Assembly: GCA_029465975.1 (NCBI GenBank)
Contig: CM055728.1
Coordinates: forward strand, 1,748,012-1,812,011
From: Dallia pectoralis
Taxonomy: Eukaryota > Chordata > Actinopteri > Esociformes > Umbridae
Direction of reading: 5' to 3'
Length of the DNA: 64,000 bases
Shown piece by piece: positions 20,560 to 32,859 of the stretch (position 1 is its first letter; the number at the start of each line of letters is the position of its first letter). The translations under genes and the position numbers were made by a program. The notes below the pieces were generated by a model. The model saw nothing but the letters and a program-made list of their open reading frames with translations, was not told the DNA's origin and made no database searches.

Positions 20560-23340
20560 TCATTCTGCATCTGCTGCTTCTCCATGAACTGACTTGCGTC
20601 TCACTTTATGGTCAAAGGCAAGCTCTTCATCACACTCAATACGCCTGGTGGCTTTCAGGTAGATGATGTCCTGATCTTTCCCATCTATCTGGACTGTTGC
20701 GGCAATTGGTTTGAGGTTGTAGTTCTTTCTGGAATGGTTGATGAGCCTTCCATATGTCGCCCGATCCGGGTGGCATGGGCACAGCACAGTCTGGGCATCT
20801 ATGCAACGAGCTTGTCCCCTTGAATTTCTGTAAAAGAATATGTAGCCCATTGCATCTTGGTCTGTGGCCATCAAACGCTTTGTGCCTTCTGCCTTTGAGA
20901 TCTGCGTCCCATGGTAGTCACACACAACTTCATCTTTTTGGAATATTCTGGTTGCCATGACGGTCTTTCCTTTTCTTACGTCGTCTTTGACCAGCAGTCC
21001 TTTCCAATTCTGTGTCCTCACCAGTTTCAAGATGGCAGGGCTGTCGAGTGCTTCCATTGTCTGCTCAGCGGGTTTCCAGGAAGAAACAACATCTTTAGGG
21101 GAGATTTTGTTGATCAACCAATCTTGTGAGTCAATGTATCTCTTCACCTGCATCTCAGATGGCCGTCTGCATGGGAAGTGAGCTGTAGATTGTAGGAAGA
21201 AGAAAATGTCCATAAGAAAACATGTATTTTCAACACTTAATTGAGAAAAATAGCCATGTAAACGTAAATGAATGTAAACAATGTTAATTTCACATTAGGT
21301 AATGTAAATCGACTTACCAATAGCATCCTTGATCCTTAAGTCACGCTGGAGACCTCTCCATTTGTCGTAACATGCTTTATCATGTGATCCGACCAGCTCT
21401 TTTCTCGCTTTCTTCAATGGTGGCTTTCCAGAAACTGTCACAGGAAAGCTATTTTGGAACATTTGGTGAGCTTGTGACTCCAGGATGTCGTCATGTGTAG
21501 TGGAAGTTTCAGCCCTAAATGAAAAAAGTTCAAACATTTAGTTAAGAACAGAGCACCATATTTAAGCGCACAGCACAATATATAAGTGCACAGGACCAAA
21601 TTTACAACACACCTTGTGTATGGTTCATTATTTATGTACATATACACTCACCCAGTTGTGTTGATGATGTCAGAAATGACTTCATTTCCCAATGTATCCG
21701 TTTCAGTCGTCTTCAACAGTTGGTGTTTCTCTGCGGCTGCTGAATGTGTAAGATATTCTTCCACAAGTCCTTTATGAGCAACTGAGAAAGATCTCATCTC
21801 CAGGTCTTTTCGAGCTTGCCGACTACTGACGCTTTGCACTTTGTTTCTGGTGAAACAAAACATTATATTAAAATTTTGATTGTTTTTAGACACAAATTCT
21901 ATGATATTATTAAATGCTAAATATTTACTTGAATATTGAATATTTTTTAACCAATATAAAACGTACCTTTTTTGAAAAATTCGTATGTCATTCGATGCAT
22001 TAATGATGGGTAATCCACTGCTGTTGATGAAGAATCTTTCCGATTCGTCATCAATTTCATGGTCAGAGTTCTTCAAAAACACAGACCTGATGTGTCTGTA
22101 GTATGTATTCAACCACTGTAACCAAGAGAAAGCTGGTTAAATCAGTTGCTTAAGATCTAAAATCTTAGATATACAATATGCATTTGGTGACATGTGTACT
22201 TACAGCCTCTTCCTCCTCATCCAAACAAATGGTTGCCACAGCTCCAGATTTGTTTTCCTTAACTCCAATCACAGACATTCTGCCATGACTGCCATGTTCC
22301 ACTTTCCTTCGGCACCATTCTTCAACCTGCAAAATAAGCAGCAAAACATTGTTAAATCATAATGCAGAAATGAGTACATGTGAAAGATTCCTGAGAAAAT
22401 CACAAACATGTTCACTTACCGTCATGTTTCTAACAACAGCTGGACGCTGCATGTGTTTGAGGATGAACAGAGCCTCCAGGTAGTACAGGTACCAGCGTTG
22501 TTCCTCTGAAGAAATGGGGAGACCCTCGTTGGCCTTCCTAAACACCTCTAGAAATTTGACCCTTGCAGCGTTCAAGACTGTCGTACACTCTGCAGGAGTC
22601 TTTTTCTCAGTGATGAAAGTTGCATGCCTGTAAAATAAATAGAAATGTTATTCACCTGTAATGTTCTCCATAGCAAAACAAATACATAACTGTTTTAGTT
22701 TGAATGTAAATGCTTACCTTTTCCCAGTTTCTCCTTGGGTTTGAGAATTATCTGATTCAATTGATTCTTGTTGCGGTTGTTGTTGTGGTTGTTCAGTTGG
22801 TCCTGGGGGTTGTTGTCCTGCCACTTCCCTGGAAGAGAAAACAGATGGTTTTTAACAGGTTATTCTTACTCAAATACAAAGTTTCCCAGATGAGACAAGT
22901 TTGAAATAAAATACTTACTGGGTGGCAATTTCTTGGAAAGACTTCTTGTTTGTGACCACATGGTCAGTTTCCTCAAGCCAGTGAACTATCGTCAAACGAT
23001 CTACAGGGTTAGCCAACATGACCTCCAGAAGGTTGTAGTCTACAACCATTCCCTTCCTAATGTGTGAATACACTGCTTGTCTGGCTTCACCTCTCACTGC
23101 CATGATGTCCTCTGTGGATGCACCCTTCATGCACTTCTGTTTCAGATGCAGGATCAGTGTATCTGAAACCTTGCTGCAATACTTGCAGCAGACTGGCAGC
23201 CTTGACCTGTAATACAAATATTTGCATGATATTAGTTTTTGAATGTAACTTAATCTGAGTCACAGTGAATTATATTACATCAAAAGACATATGCAATTGT
23301 AATCCAAATGAACAACTTACTCTTTCTTTGCAGGAGGCAT
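20560..23340 (-). CDS. Zinc finger + tyrosine-recombinase-like + SET domain protein, copy D (intact)
   Basis: Nine coding exons join in frame: 23321-23340 (ATG at 23338-23340), 22919-23206, 22718-22828, 22420-22627, 22204-22326, 21967-22115, 21652-21846, 21318-21514 and 20560-21182. All junctions are GT/AG. The total is 1914 nt, 637 residues plus stop. Residues 14-32 form a C-x2-C...H-x4-C zinc finger. Residues about 140-345 resemble a tyrosine recombinase catalytic region: QRPAVVRNMT with box-I Arg 201, Arg 312 in RQARK, His 334 in THSAAAEKHQ. The nucleophile position 342 is Gln, not Tyr. Residues about 500-624 are a SET domain closest in pattern to KMT5A (RLINHS at 576-581, DYHG at 519-522), but EELAFDH (616-622) replaces the usual EEL-YDY. 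Family knowledge suggests lysine methyltransferase ancestry; activity of either domain is doubtful. Multi-copy context marks it as transposon-derived rather than the host KMT5A gene. Confidence 0.82.
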
Positions 23341-23700
23341 TTTAGAATGCTTGAATTATCACTGGTAGAAATAAACTTTCAAAATAATCTATGGAAAGTA
23401 AGAAAAAAAGCAGTATTAGACAAAATATATTTGCATTTGTTTGTCTACACCGATGAACTAACAGTGAACTATAAAAAGAAATTATCAATGTATACTTTTT
23501 AAGAATAATTGCCTTACCCAAATAAAGTCTTGAAGTCCAGCCTGTGTTCCTTGGTCAGAGTATCCAAAAAAAGATCTGCTTTTCTGGTATGCTCTCTTCT
23601 CTCTTAGTCAACAAGAAATGATCTCTGTCCTGTCTTGGTATGTCATTTCATAGGAAAACCTCCTTTTCTGATTTAATGAGGACTTAATGGGCTATTGGGC
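23341..23700 (-). promoter_or_regulatory. Copy D 5' UTR, first intron and putative promoter
   Basis: The coding exon extends non-coding to 23388 (acceptor 'tttccatag'). An intron runs to 23517, with donor GTAAGG after 23518. The upstream non-coding exon and putative promoter reach about 23700, where R600 begins. The junction 'ttttattattctgcccaat' to R600 is nearly the same in copies B, D and F, so it looks like a fixed element boundary, not a random insertion. Transcription start is unknown. Confidence 0.5.
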
Positions 23701-25513
23701 AGAATAATAAAACTTATAATGCATTAGCAACAGTGTGACTCCTCCCACTTTCTGTACTCAATGGGCCATTTAGTTCACATTCCTGTTGATGACTCATTTT
23801 CTCAGGTGTGATCAATGCACATTTAATTTACATAGAAGGTAGTGAACAACTTTAGAAAAAAATTCTAACCCTAACTCTTTTTAAATGCATGCATATGTGT
23901 TTGGGTAAATAATCATTTGACATATACCTTAATATTGTTTCATTCCACTTTAATCTTACTCAATGCATTGTAATCTATAAAATGAGCCCAAACACATTGG
24001 TGTGTATTCTTCATTTAGGCATATATATATATATATATATATATATAACAGGAGATAAGAAGGCCCAAACCTATGTAAGGCTCATCGACAGTTCTATAGT
24101 GCCATCAGTAGACATTAGTCATCCATTTTTTTACCTAAATCCAGTTAGAGGAGTTTACTGCTTAAACAGTGAAATGTAGATATATATTGTACGCCTGTTA
24201 GTTGTACTTCTACAGATTTCACTATGTCTGCAGATTTCTTTAGCCTGTCTAATTAACTATAAACACCAACGTGTTTGGGCTCATTTTAAAGATTACAATG
24301 CAGTGAGTAAGATTAAAGTTAAATAAAACAACATTAAAGTCTATTTCAAATGAAAAATTATACCATAAGAATTATATGACTTATAATGCATTAGCAACAG
24401 TGTGACTCCTCCCACTTTCTGTACTCAATGGGCCATTTAGTTCACATTCCTGTTGATGACTCATTTTCTCAGGTGTGATCAATGCACATTTAATTTACAT
24501 AGAAGGTAGTGAACAACTTTAGAAAAAATTCTAACCCTAACTCTTTTTAAATGCATGCATATGTGTTTGGGTAAATAATCATTTGATATATACCTTAATG
24601 TTGTTTTATTCCACTTTAATCTTACTCAATGCATTGTAATCTATAAAATGAGCCCAAACACATTGGTGTGTATTCTTCATTTAGGCATATATATATATAT
24701 TTTATATATAACAGGAGATAAGAAGGCCCACATCTATGTAAGGCTCATCGACAGTTCCATAGTGCCGTCAGTAGACATTAGTCATCCATTTTTTTGCCTA
24801 AATCCAGTTAGAGGAGTTTACTGCTTAAACAGTGAAATGTAGATATATATTGTACGCCTGTTAGTTGTACTTCTACAGATTTCACTATGTCTGCAGATTT
24901 CTTTAGCCAGCCTAATTAACTATAAACACCAACGTGTTTGGGCTCATTTTAAAGATTACAATGCAGTGAGTAAGATTAAAGTTAAATAAAACAACATTAA
25001 AGTCTATTTCAAATGAAAAATTATACCATAAGAATTATATGACTTATAATGCATTAGCAACAGTGTGACTCCTCCCACTTTCTGTACTCAATGGGCCATT
25101 TAGTTCACATTCCTGTTGATGACTCATTTTCTCAGGTGTGATCAATGCACATTTAATTTACATAGAAGGTAGTGAACAACTTTAGAAAAAAATTCTAACC
25201 CTAACTCTTTTTAAATGCATGCATATGTGTTTGGGTAAATAATCATTTGATATATACCTTAATGTTGTTTTATTCCACTTTAATCTTGCTCAATGCATTG
25301 TAATCTATAAAATGAGCCCAAACACATTGGTGTGTATTCTTCATTTAGGCATATATATATATTTTATATATAACAGGAGATAAGAAGGCCCACATCTATG
25401 TAAGGCTCATCGACAGTTCCATAGTGCCGTCAGTAGACATTAGTCATCCATTTTTTTGCCTAAATCCAGTTAGAGGAGTTTACTGCTTAAACAGTGAAAT
25501 GTAGATATATATT
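23701..25513 (-). repeat. R600 array, about 2.8 units, reverse orientation
   Basis: Units as at 18637, with (TA)n at about 24022-24045, 24688-24712 and 25352-25372. The two later TA tracts are interrupted by 'tttta'. The array ends at 25513 in 'tagatatatatt', where gene fragment E1 starts inside an exon. Confidence 0.9.
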
Positions 25514-26257
25514 GACGAGTCCTGGAGATGTCGTTGAAAAACGCTTTCAGATTCTCAGAAGGGACTTGTGGCTGATTATCTGTCACATTCAACAGCCACT
25601 GCAGAAAAACACTACCGGTTGAAGACAACTGCAAGTGCTGCATTGGGAATTGACATAATTTCTGACATCATCAACAATACTGGGTGAGTGTTTTACATAA
25701 AAAATGAACCATACACAAGGTGTGTCGTAAATTTGGTGCTGTGTACTTAATACTTAATTGAACTTTTTCATTTAGGGCTGGTGCCAAACCAGTGAAAGAT
25801 GAATGCTTGGCTACAACTTCCACTAAACAAGACAAGATCCCGGAGTCAGAAGCTCATCAAATGTTCCAAAATAGCTTTCCTGTGACAGTTTCTGGAAAGC
25901 CACCATTGAAAAAAGCAAGAAAAGAGCTGGTCGGATCACATGATAAAGCATGTTACGACAAATGGAGAGGTCTCCAGCGGGACTTAAGGATAAAGGATGC
26001 TATTGGTAAGTGAATAAAAATTACAAATTATTCTCAGCTTTGTACTGGCTTCATTAGAATCAAGAAGCTAGTGGAATTTACATGGTTTACACTCATTTAA
26101 GTTTACATTACTATTTTTCCATTAAAGTGTTTAAAGTAGATGTTTTCTTATGGACATTTTCTTCCTACAATCTACAGATCACTTCCCATGCAGACTGCCA
26201 TCTGAGAGGCAGGTGAAGAGATACATTGACTCACAGGAGTGGTTGACCAACAAAATA
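25514..26257 (+). pseudogene. SET/tyrosine-recombinase-like gene, fragment E1
   Basis: Partial exon 8 (25514-25683), exon 9 (25776-26005) and partial exon 10 (26178-26257) of a more diverged lineage. Exon 9 is 33 nt longer than in copy D. In one frame, exon 8 reads YLSHSTATAEKHYR, so the recombinase His and Tyr positions are both present, unlike copy D (HSAAAEKHQ). Exon 10 stops soon after 'RYIDSQEW' and joins R390 sequence. This is half of a palindrome whose mirror is fragment E2. Confidence 0.75.
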
Positions 26258-29200
26258 TGGGTGTATTTGGGCTCATTGTAAAGGTTAGATTGCCCTGTGT
26301 ATAGATGAAGTGAAAATAATGTAATATCTCAATCAGAACCCCCAGGATAAGCTATGATGTGGTCAAAAGAGAATGTGCTTTCAAATATTCACTGACCAGG
26401 AATTATGAAGTTAGTTTGGCCTCCAGTAAACCAACCAAATGTCCTAGAGAGCTGTGGGTACACTTATTTAATTCCTTGTAGTGTAAGGTCTGTTCTAAAA
26501 GTGGAATGGTTATCCTAGGCCATTGTGAACAGATTCTGTGACCTTTCAGTGAGGCTGTGACCTGAGGCCTTATCAAACTAGTTATGCCTGCATAAATCAA
26601 GCATACACCCCACAGTGATGTAATTGGGCTCTCCCCAATATCAAAAAGAGAATGTGCTAGTTATGCCTGTCCATGTCCTAAATGTGGGTACAACCTTGTA
26701 TACACCCATTGTGAACACAGTGATGTGACCTTTCTACTGGGCTCCCAATTGTAAAGATTGAGATTGCCATTGTAAAGGTTAGGTGCCCTGTGTATAGATG
26801 AAGTGAAAATAATGTAATATCTCAATCAGAACCCCCAGGATAAGCTATGATGTGGTCAAAAGAGAATGTGCTTTCAAATATTTATTCACTGACCAGGAAT
26901 TATGAAGTTAGTTTGGCCTCCAGTAAACCAGCCAAATGTCCTAGAGAGCTGTGGGTACACTTATTTAATTCCCTTGTAATGGTTATCCTAGTAAGGTCTG
27001 TTTTAAAAATATCAAACTAGTTATGGAATGGTTATCCTAGGCCATTGAAGTAAAAATAATGTAATATCTCAGAACCCCCCAGAATTCTGTGAAATATTCA
27101 CTGACCAGGAGTTATGAAGTTAATTTGGCCTCAGTGAGGCTGTGACCTTATTTTATTCCTTGTAGTGCCTTCTACCCTTTCAGTGAGGCTGTGACAGTCG
27201 CCTCCCCAATATCAAACTAGTTATGCCTGTCATAAATCAACCATACACCCACAGTGATGTAATTGGGCTCATTGTAAAGGTTAGATTGCCCTGTGTATAG
27301 ATGTAGTGAAAATAATGTAATATCTCAATCAGAACCCCAGGATAAGCTATGATGTGGCCAAGAGAATGTGCTTTCAAATATTCACTGACCAGGAATTATG
27401 AAGGTAGTTTGGCCTCCAGTAAACCAACCAAATGTCCTAGAGAGTGTGGGTACACTTATTTAATTCCTTGTAGTGTAAGGTCTGTTCTAAAAGTGGAATG
27501 GTTATCCTAGGCCATTGTGAACAGATTCTGTGACCCTTTCAGTGAGGCTGTGACCTGAGGCCTTCTACTGCCAGCCGCCTCCCAATATCAAACTAGTTAT
27601 GCCTGTCATAAATCAACCATACACCCCACAGTGATGTATTTGGGCTCATTGTAAAGGATTAGATTGCCCTGTGTATAGATGAAGTGAAAATAATGTAATA
27701 TCTCAATCAGAACCCCCAGGATAAGCTATGATGTGGTCAAAAGAGAATGTGCTTTCAAATATTCACTGACCAGGAATTATGAAGTTAGTTTTGGCCTCCA
27801 GTAAAATAACCAAATGTCCTAGAGCTGTGGGTACACTTATTTAATCCCTTGTAGTGTAAGGTCTGTTCTAAAAGTGGAATGGTTAACCTAGGCCATTTTG
27901 AACAGATTCTGTGACCCTTTCAGTGATTAAATGTGACCTGCTTTCTACTAGGAATATCATTAGCTTATTCCTGGTTGGTTTGCACTGGAGGCCAAACTAA
28001 CTTCAGGATAATTCCTGGTCAGTCAAATATTCCTCTGAAGGGTCACATTCCTTTTGAACAGACCACACTACAAGGGATTAAATAAGCTTATCCTGGGGTT
28101 GTTCTGATTGAGATATTTGACATTATTTTCACATCATATCTTTCTGATTGAGATATTACATTATTTTACTACACAGGGCAATCTAACTTTACAATGAGCC
28201 CAAATACATCACTGTGGGGTGTATGGTTGATTTATGACAGGCATAACTAGTTTGATATTGGGGAGGCGCTGGCAGTAGAGGCCTCAGGTCACAGCCTCAC
28301 TGAAGGGTCACAGAATCTGTTTCAAATGGCCTAGGATAACCATTCCACTTTTAGAACAGACCTTGCACAAGGTCCCACAGTTTTACTCTTCATAATTCCT
28401 GGTCACTTCTCTTTTGACCACATCATAGCTTATTCTGGGGGTTCTTTGAAGGAATTAGTTTGATATTGAGGAGGCAAATTCCTGGTCAGTGTACTCATTT
28501 GGTGGTTTACTGGAGGCCAAACAACTCCTGGTCAGTGAATGCACATTCTCTTTTGACCACATCATAGCTGGTAGGTTCTGATTGAGATATTACATTATTT
28601 TTTAGGAATCTAATCTTTACAATGACCCCATTCACTGTAGGGTGTATGGTTGATTTATGGTTTGATATTGGGGAGGCTGGCCTCAGGTCAGGAAAGGGTC
28701 CTGTTCACAATGGCCTAATAACCATTCCACTTTAAAACAGACCTTACACTACAAGGAATTAAATAAGTGTACCCACAGCTCTCTAGGACATTTGGTTGGT
28801 TTACTGGAGGCCAAACTAACTTCATAATTCCTGGTCAGTGAATATTTGAAAGCACATTCTCTTTTGACCACATCATAGCTTATCCTGGGGTTCTGATTGA
28901 GATATTACATTATTTTCACTTCATCTATACACAGGGCAATCTAATCTTTACAATGAGCCCAAATACATCACTGTGGGGTGTATGGTTGATTTATGACAGG
29001 CATAACTAGTTTGATATTGGGGAGCGACTGGCAGTAGAAGGCCTCAGGTCACAGCCTCACTGAAAGGGTCACAGAATCTGTTCACAATGGCCTAGGATAA
29101 CCATTCCACTTTTAGAACAGACCTTACACTACAAGGAATTAAATAAGTGTACCCACAGCTCTAGGACATTTGGTTGGTTTACTGGAGGCCAAACTAACTT

Positions 29201-29727
29201 CATAACTCCTGGTCAGTGAATATTTGAAAGCACATTCTCTTTTGACCACATCATAGCTTATTCTGGGGGTTCTGATTGAGATATTACATTATTTTCACTT
29301 CATCTATACAGGGCAATCTAATCTTTACAATGAGCCCAAATACATCACTGTGGGGTGTATGGTTGATTTATGACAGGCATAACTAGTTTGATATTGGGGA
29401 GGCGACTGGCAGTAGAAGGCCTCAGGTCACAGCCTCACTGAAAGGGTCACAGAATCTGTTCACAATGGCCTAGGATAACCATTCCACTTTTAGAACAGAC
29501 CTTACTACAAGGAATTAAATAAGTGTACCCACAGCTCTCTAGGACATTTGGTTGGTTTACTGGAGGCCAAACTAACTTCATAATTCCTGGTCAGTGAATA
29601 TTTGAAAGCACATTCTCTTTTGACCACATCATAGCTTATCTGGGGTTCTGATTGAGATATTACATTATTTTCACTTCATCTATACACAGGGCAATCTAAC
29701 CTTTACAATGAGCCCAAATACACCCAT
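26258..29727. repeat. R390 arrays in two opposed orientations
   Basis: Units are plus-oriented to about 27950 and minus-oriented from about 27990. Well-preserved units alternate with mosaics (26640-27200 and 28000-28740), where short pieces of the unit are shuffled, duplicated or deleted. Compared with the array at 5706, 'cattgtaaaggtta' replaces 'cattttaaagatta'. There is no coding sequence. Confidence 0.88.
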
Positions 29728-31020
29728 ATTTTGTTGGTCAACCACTCCTGTGAGTCAATGTATCTCTTCACCTGCCTCTCAGATGGCAGTCTGCATGGGA
29801 AGTGATCTGTAGATTGTAGGAAGAAAATGTCCATAAGAAAACATCTACTTTAAACACTTTAATGGAAAAAAATAGTAATGTAAACTTAAATGAGTGTAAA
29901 CCATGTAAATTCCACTAGCTTCTTGATTCTAATGAAGCCAGTACAAAGCTGAGAATAATTTGTAATTTTTATTCACTTACCAATAGCATCCTTTATCCTT
30001 AAGTCCCGCTGAGACCTCTCCATTTGTCGTAACATGCTTTATCATGTGATCCGACCAGCTCTTTTCTTGCTTTTTTCAATGGTGGCTTTCCAGAAACTGT
30101 CACAGGGAAAGCTATTTTGGAACATTTGATGAGCTTCTGACTCGGGATCTTGTCTTGTTTAGTGGAAGTTGTAGCCAAGCATTCATCTTTCACTGGTTTG
30201 GCACTAGCCCTAAATGAAAAAGTTCGAATTAAGTATTAAGTACACAGCACCAAATTTACGACACACCTTGTGTATGGTTCATTTTTATGTAAAACACTCA
30301 CCCAGTATTGTTGATGATGTCAGAAATTATGTCAATTCCCAATGCAGCACTTGCAGTTGTCTTCAACCGTAGTGTTTTCTGCAGTGGCTGTTGAATGTGA
30401 CAGATAATCAGCCACAAGTCCCTTCTGAGAATCTGAGAAAGCGTTTTCAACGACATCTCCAGGACTCGTCGAGCTTGCTGGCTATTGACCATCGGCAAAT
30501 TGTGTCTGGGGAAACAAAACATTATATTAAAATTTTGATTCATTTTAGACAAAATTTCTATGTTATTTTTTAATGCTAAATATTTACTTTAATCCCATAT
30601 TTTTAACCAATCTAAAACTTACCTTTTGTGAAATCTTCTTAGGTCATTCGATGGATTATAGATGGGTGATCCAGTACTGCTGATGAAGAATCTGATTTCT
30701 GAATTGTAAAATCTTCCAGGGTCGGCGTGCTTCAAAAACACAGGCCTGATGTGTGTATAGTATGCATCCATCCACTGTAACCCAGAGAAAGCTGGTTAAA
30801 TCATTTGCTTAAGATCAGTTAGATATACAATATGCAATTGGTGACATGTTTACTTACAGCCTCTTCCTCCTCGTTCAAACAAACGTTGCCACAGCTTGTG
30901 CTCCAGTTTTGTGTTCCTTAATTCCAATCACAGACATTCTGCCATGTCTGCCATTTTCTTCTTTCCGTTGGGACCACTCTTCAACCTGCAAAATAAGTAG
31001 CAAAACATTGTTAAATCATA
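29728..31020 (-). pseudogene. SET/tyrosine-recombinase-like gene, fragment E2
   Basis: Exons by homology are 29728-29806 (exon 10, partial), 29981-30209, 30302-30505, 30623-30774 and 30858-30985 (exons 9 to 6). It is the same diverged lineage as E1 and its inverted partner. Exon 8 has a small deletion just before the Tyr-Arg codons and is out of frame. Homology ends after the exon 6 5' splice region, where R600 starts at about 31020. Confidence 0.75.
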
Positions 31021-31169
31021 ATGCATACAATATATATCTACATTTCACTGTTTAAGCAGTAAACTCATCTAACTGGATTTGGGTAAAAAAATGGATGACT
31101 AATGTCTACTGATGGCACTATGGTACTGTTGATGAGCCTTACATAGATGTGGGCCTTCTTATCTCCTGT

Positions 31170-31212
<43 letters not shown>

Positions 31213-31845
31213 TACATGAAGAATACACACCAATGTGTTTGGGCTCATTTTATAGATTACAATGCATTGAGTAAAATTAAAGTGGAATGAAACAACATTA
31301 AGGTATATGTCAAATGATTATTTACCCAAACACATATGCATGCATTTAAAAAGAGTTAGGGTTAGAATTTTTTCTAAAGTTGTTTACTACCTTCTATGTA
31401 AATGAAATGTGCATTGATCACACCTGAAAATGAGTCATCAACAGGAATGTGCACTAAATGGCCCATTGAGTACAGAAAGTGGGAGGAGTCACACTGTTGC
31501 TAATGCATTATAAGTCATATAATTCTTATGGTATAATTATTCATTTGAAATAGACTTTAATGTTGTTCTATTTAACTTTATTCTTACTCACTGCATTGTA
31601 ATCTTTAAAATGAGCCCAAACATGTTGGTGTTTATAGTTAATTAGACAGGCTAAAGAAATCTGCAGACATAGTGAAATCTGTAGAAGAACTCACGCAGGC
31701 ATACAATATATATCTACATTTCACTGTTTAAGCAGTAAACTCCTCTTACTGGATTTGGGTAAAAAAATGGATGACTAATGTCTACTGATGGCACTATGGT
31801 ACTGTTGATGAGCCTTACATAGATGTGGGCCTTCTTATCTCCTGT

Positions 31846-31879
<34 letters not shown>

Positions 31880-32516
31880 GCCTACATGAAGAATACACAC
31901 CAATGTGTTTGGGCTCATTTTATAGATTACAATGCATTGAGTAAAATTAAAGTGGAATGAAACAACATTAAGGTATATGTCAAATGATTATTTACCCAAA
32001 CACATATGCATGCATTTAAAAAGAGTTAGGGTTAGAATTTTTTCTAAAGTTGTTTACTACCTTCTATGTAAATGAAATGTGCATTGATCACACCTGAAAA
32101 ATGAGTCATCAACAGGAATGTGCACTAAATGGCCCATTGAGTACAGAAAGTGGGAGGAGTCACACTGTTGCTAATGCATTATAAGTCATATAATTCTTAT
32201 GGTATAATTATTCATTTGAAATAGACTTTAATGTTGTTCTATTTAACTTTATTCTTACTCACTGCATTGTAATCTTTAAAATGAGCCCAAACATGTTGGT
32301 GTTTATAGTTAATTAGACAGGCTAAAGAAATCTGCAGACATAGTGAAATCTGTAGAAGAACTCACGCAGGCATACAATATATATCTACATTTCACTGTTT
32401 AAGCAGTAAACTCCTCTTACTGGATTTGGGTAAAAAAATGGATGACTAATGTCTACTGATGGCACTATGGTACTGTTGATGAGCCTTACATAGATGTGGG
32501 CCTTCTTATCTCCTGT

Positions 32517-32555
<39 letters not shown>

Positions 32556-32855
32556 TACATGAAGAATACACACCAATGTGTTTGGGCTCATTTTATAGAT
32601 TACAATGCATTGAGTAAAATTAAAGTGGAATGAAACAACATTAAGGTATATGTCAAATGATTATTTACCCAAACACATATGCATGCATTTAAAAAGAGTT
32701 AGGGTTAGAATTTTTTCTAAAGTTGTTTACTACCTTCTATGTAAATGAAATGTGCATTGATCACACCTGAAAATGAGTCATCAACAGGAATGTGCACTAA
32801 ATGGCCCACTGGTCACACTGTTGCTAATGCATTATAACTCTTATTATTCTTCCGA
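31021..32855 (+). repeat. R600 array, about 2.8 units
   Basis: Three units with (TA)n at about 31170-31208, 31848-31878 and 32520-32552. Adjacent units are unusually alike: 31021-31700 and 31690-32370 share private variants such as 'atggtactgttgatgag' and 'gtagaagaactcacgcagg'. That indicates recent local amplification. Confidence 0.9.
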
Positions 32856-32859
32856 ATAG

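Larger units (their letters stand above)
25514..30470. repeat. Large imperfect palindrome, arms about 2.48 kb
   Basis: 'gacgagtcctggagatg' at 25514 (plus) pairs with the same word ending at 30470 (minus). The E1 to R390 junction near 26258 mirrors the R390 to E2 junction near 29728, and R390 units change orientation near 27960-28000. The computed centre is 27992. The middle ~1.5 kb is scrambled by deletions and micro-rearrangements. Confidence 0.8.

Noticed and set aside
20560..23340. Copy D as the conserved host KMT5A gene
   Set aside because: Seven copies or fragments within 30 kb, a zinc finger and recombinase-like region, and altered SET tyrosines do not fit the single-copy histone H4K20 methyltransferase.
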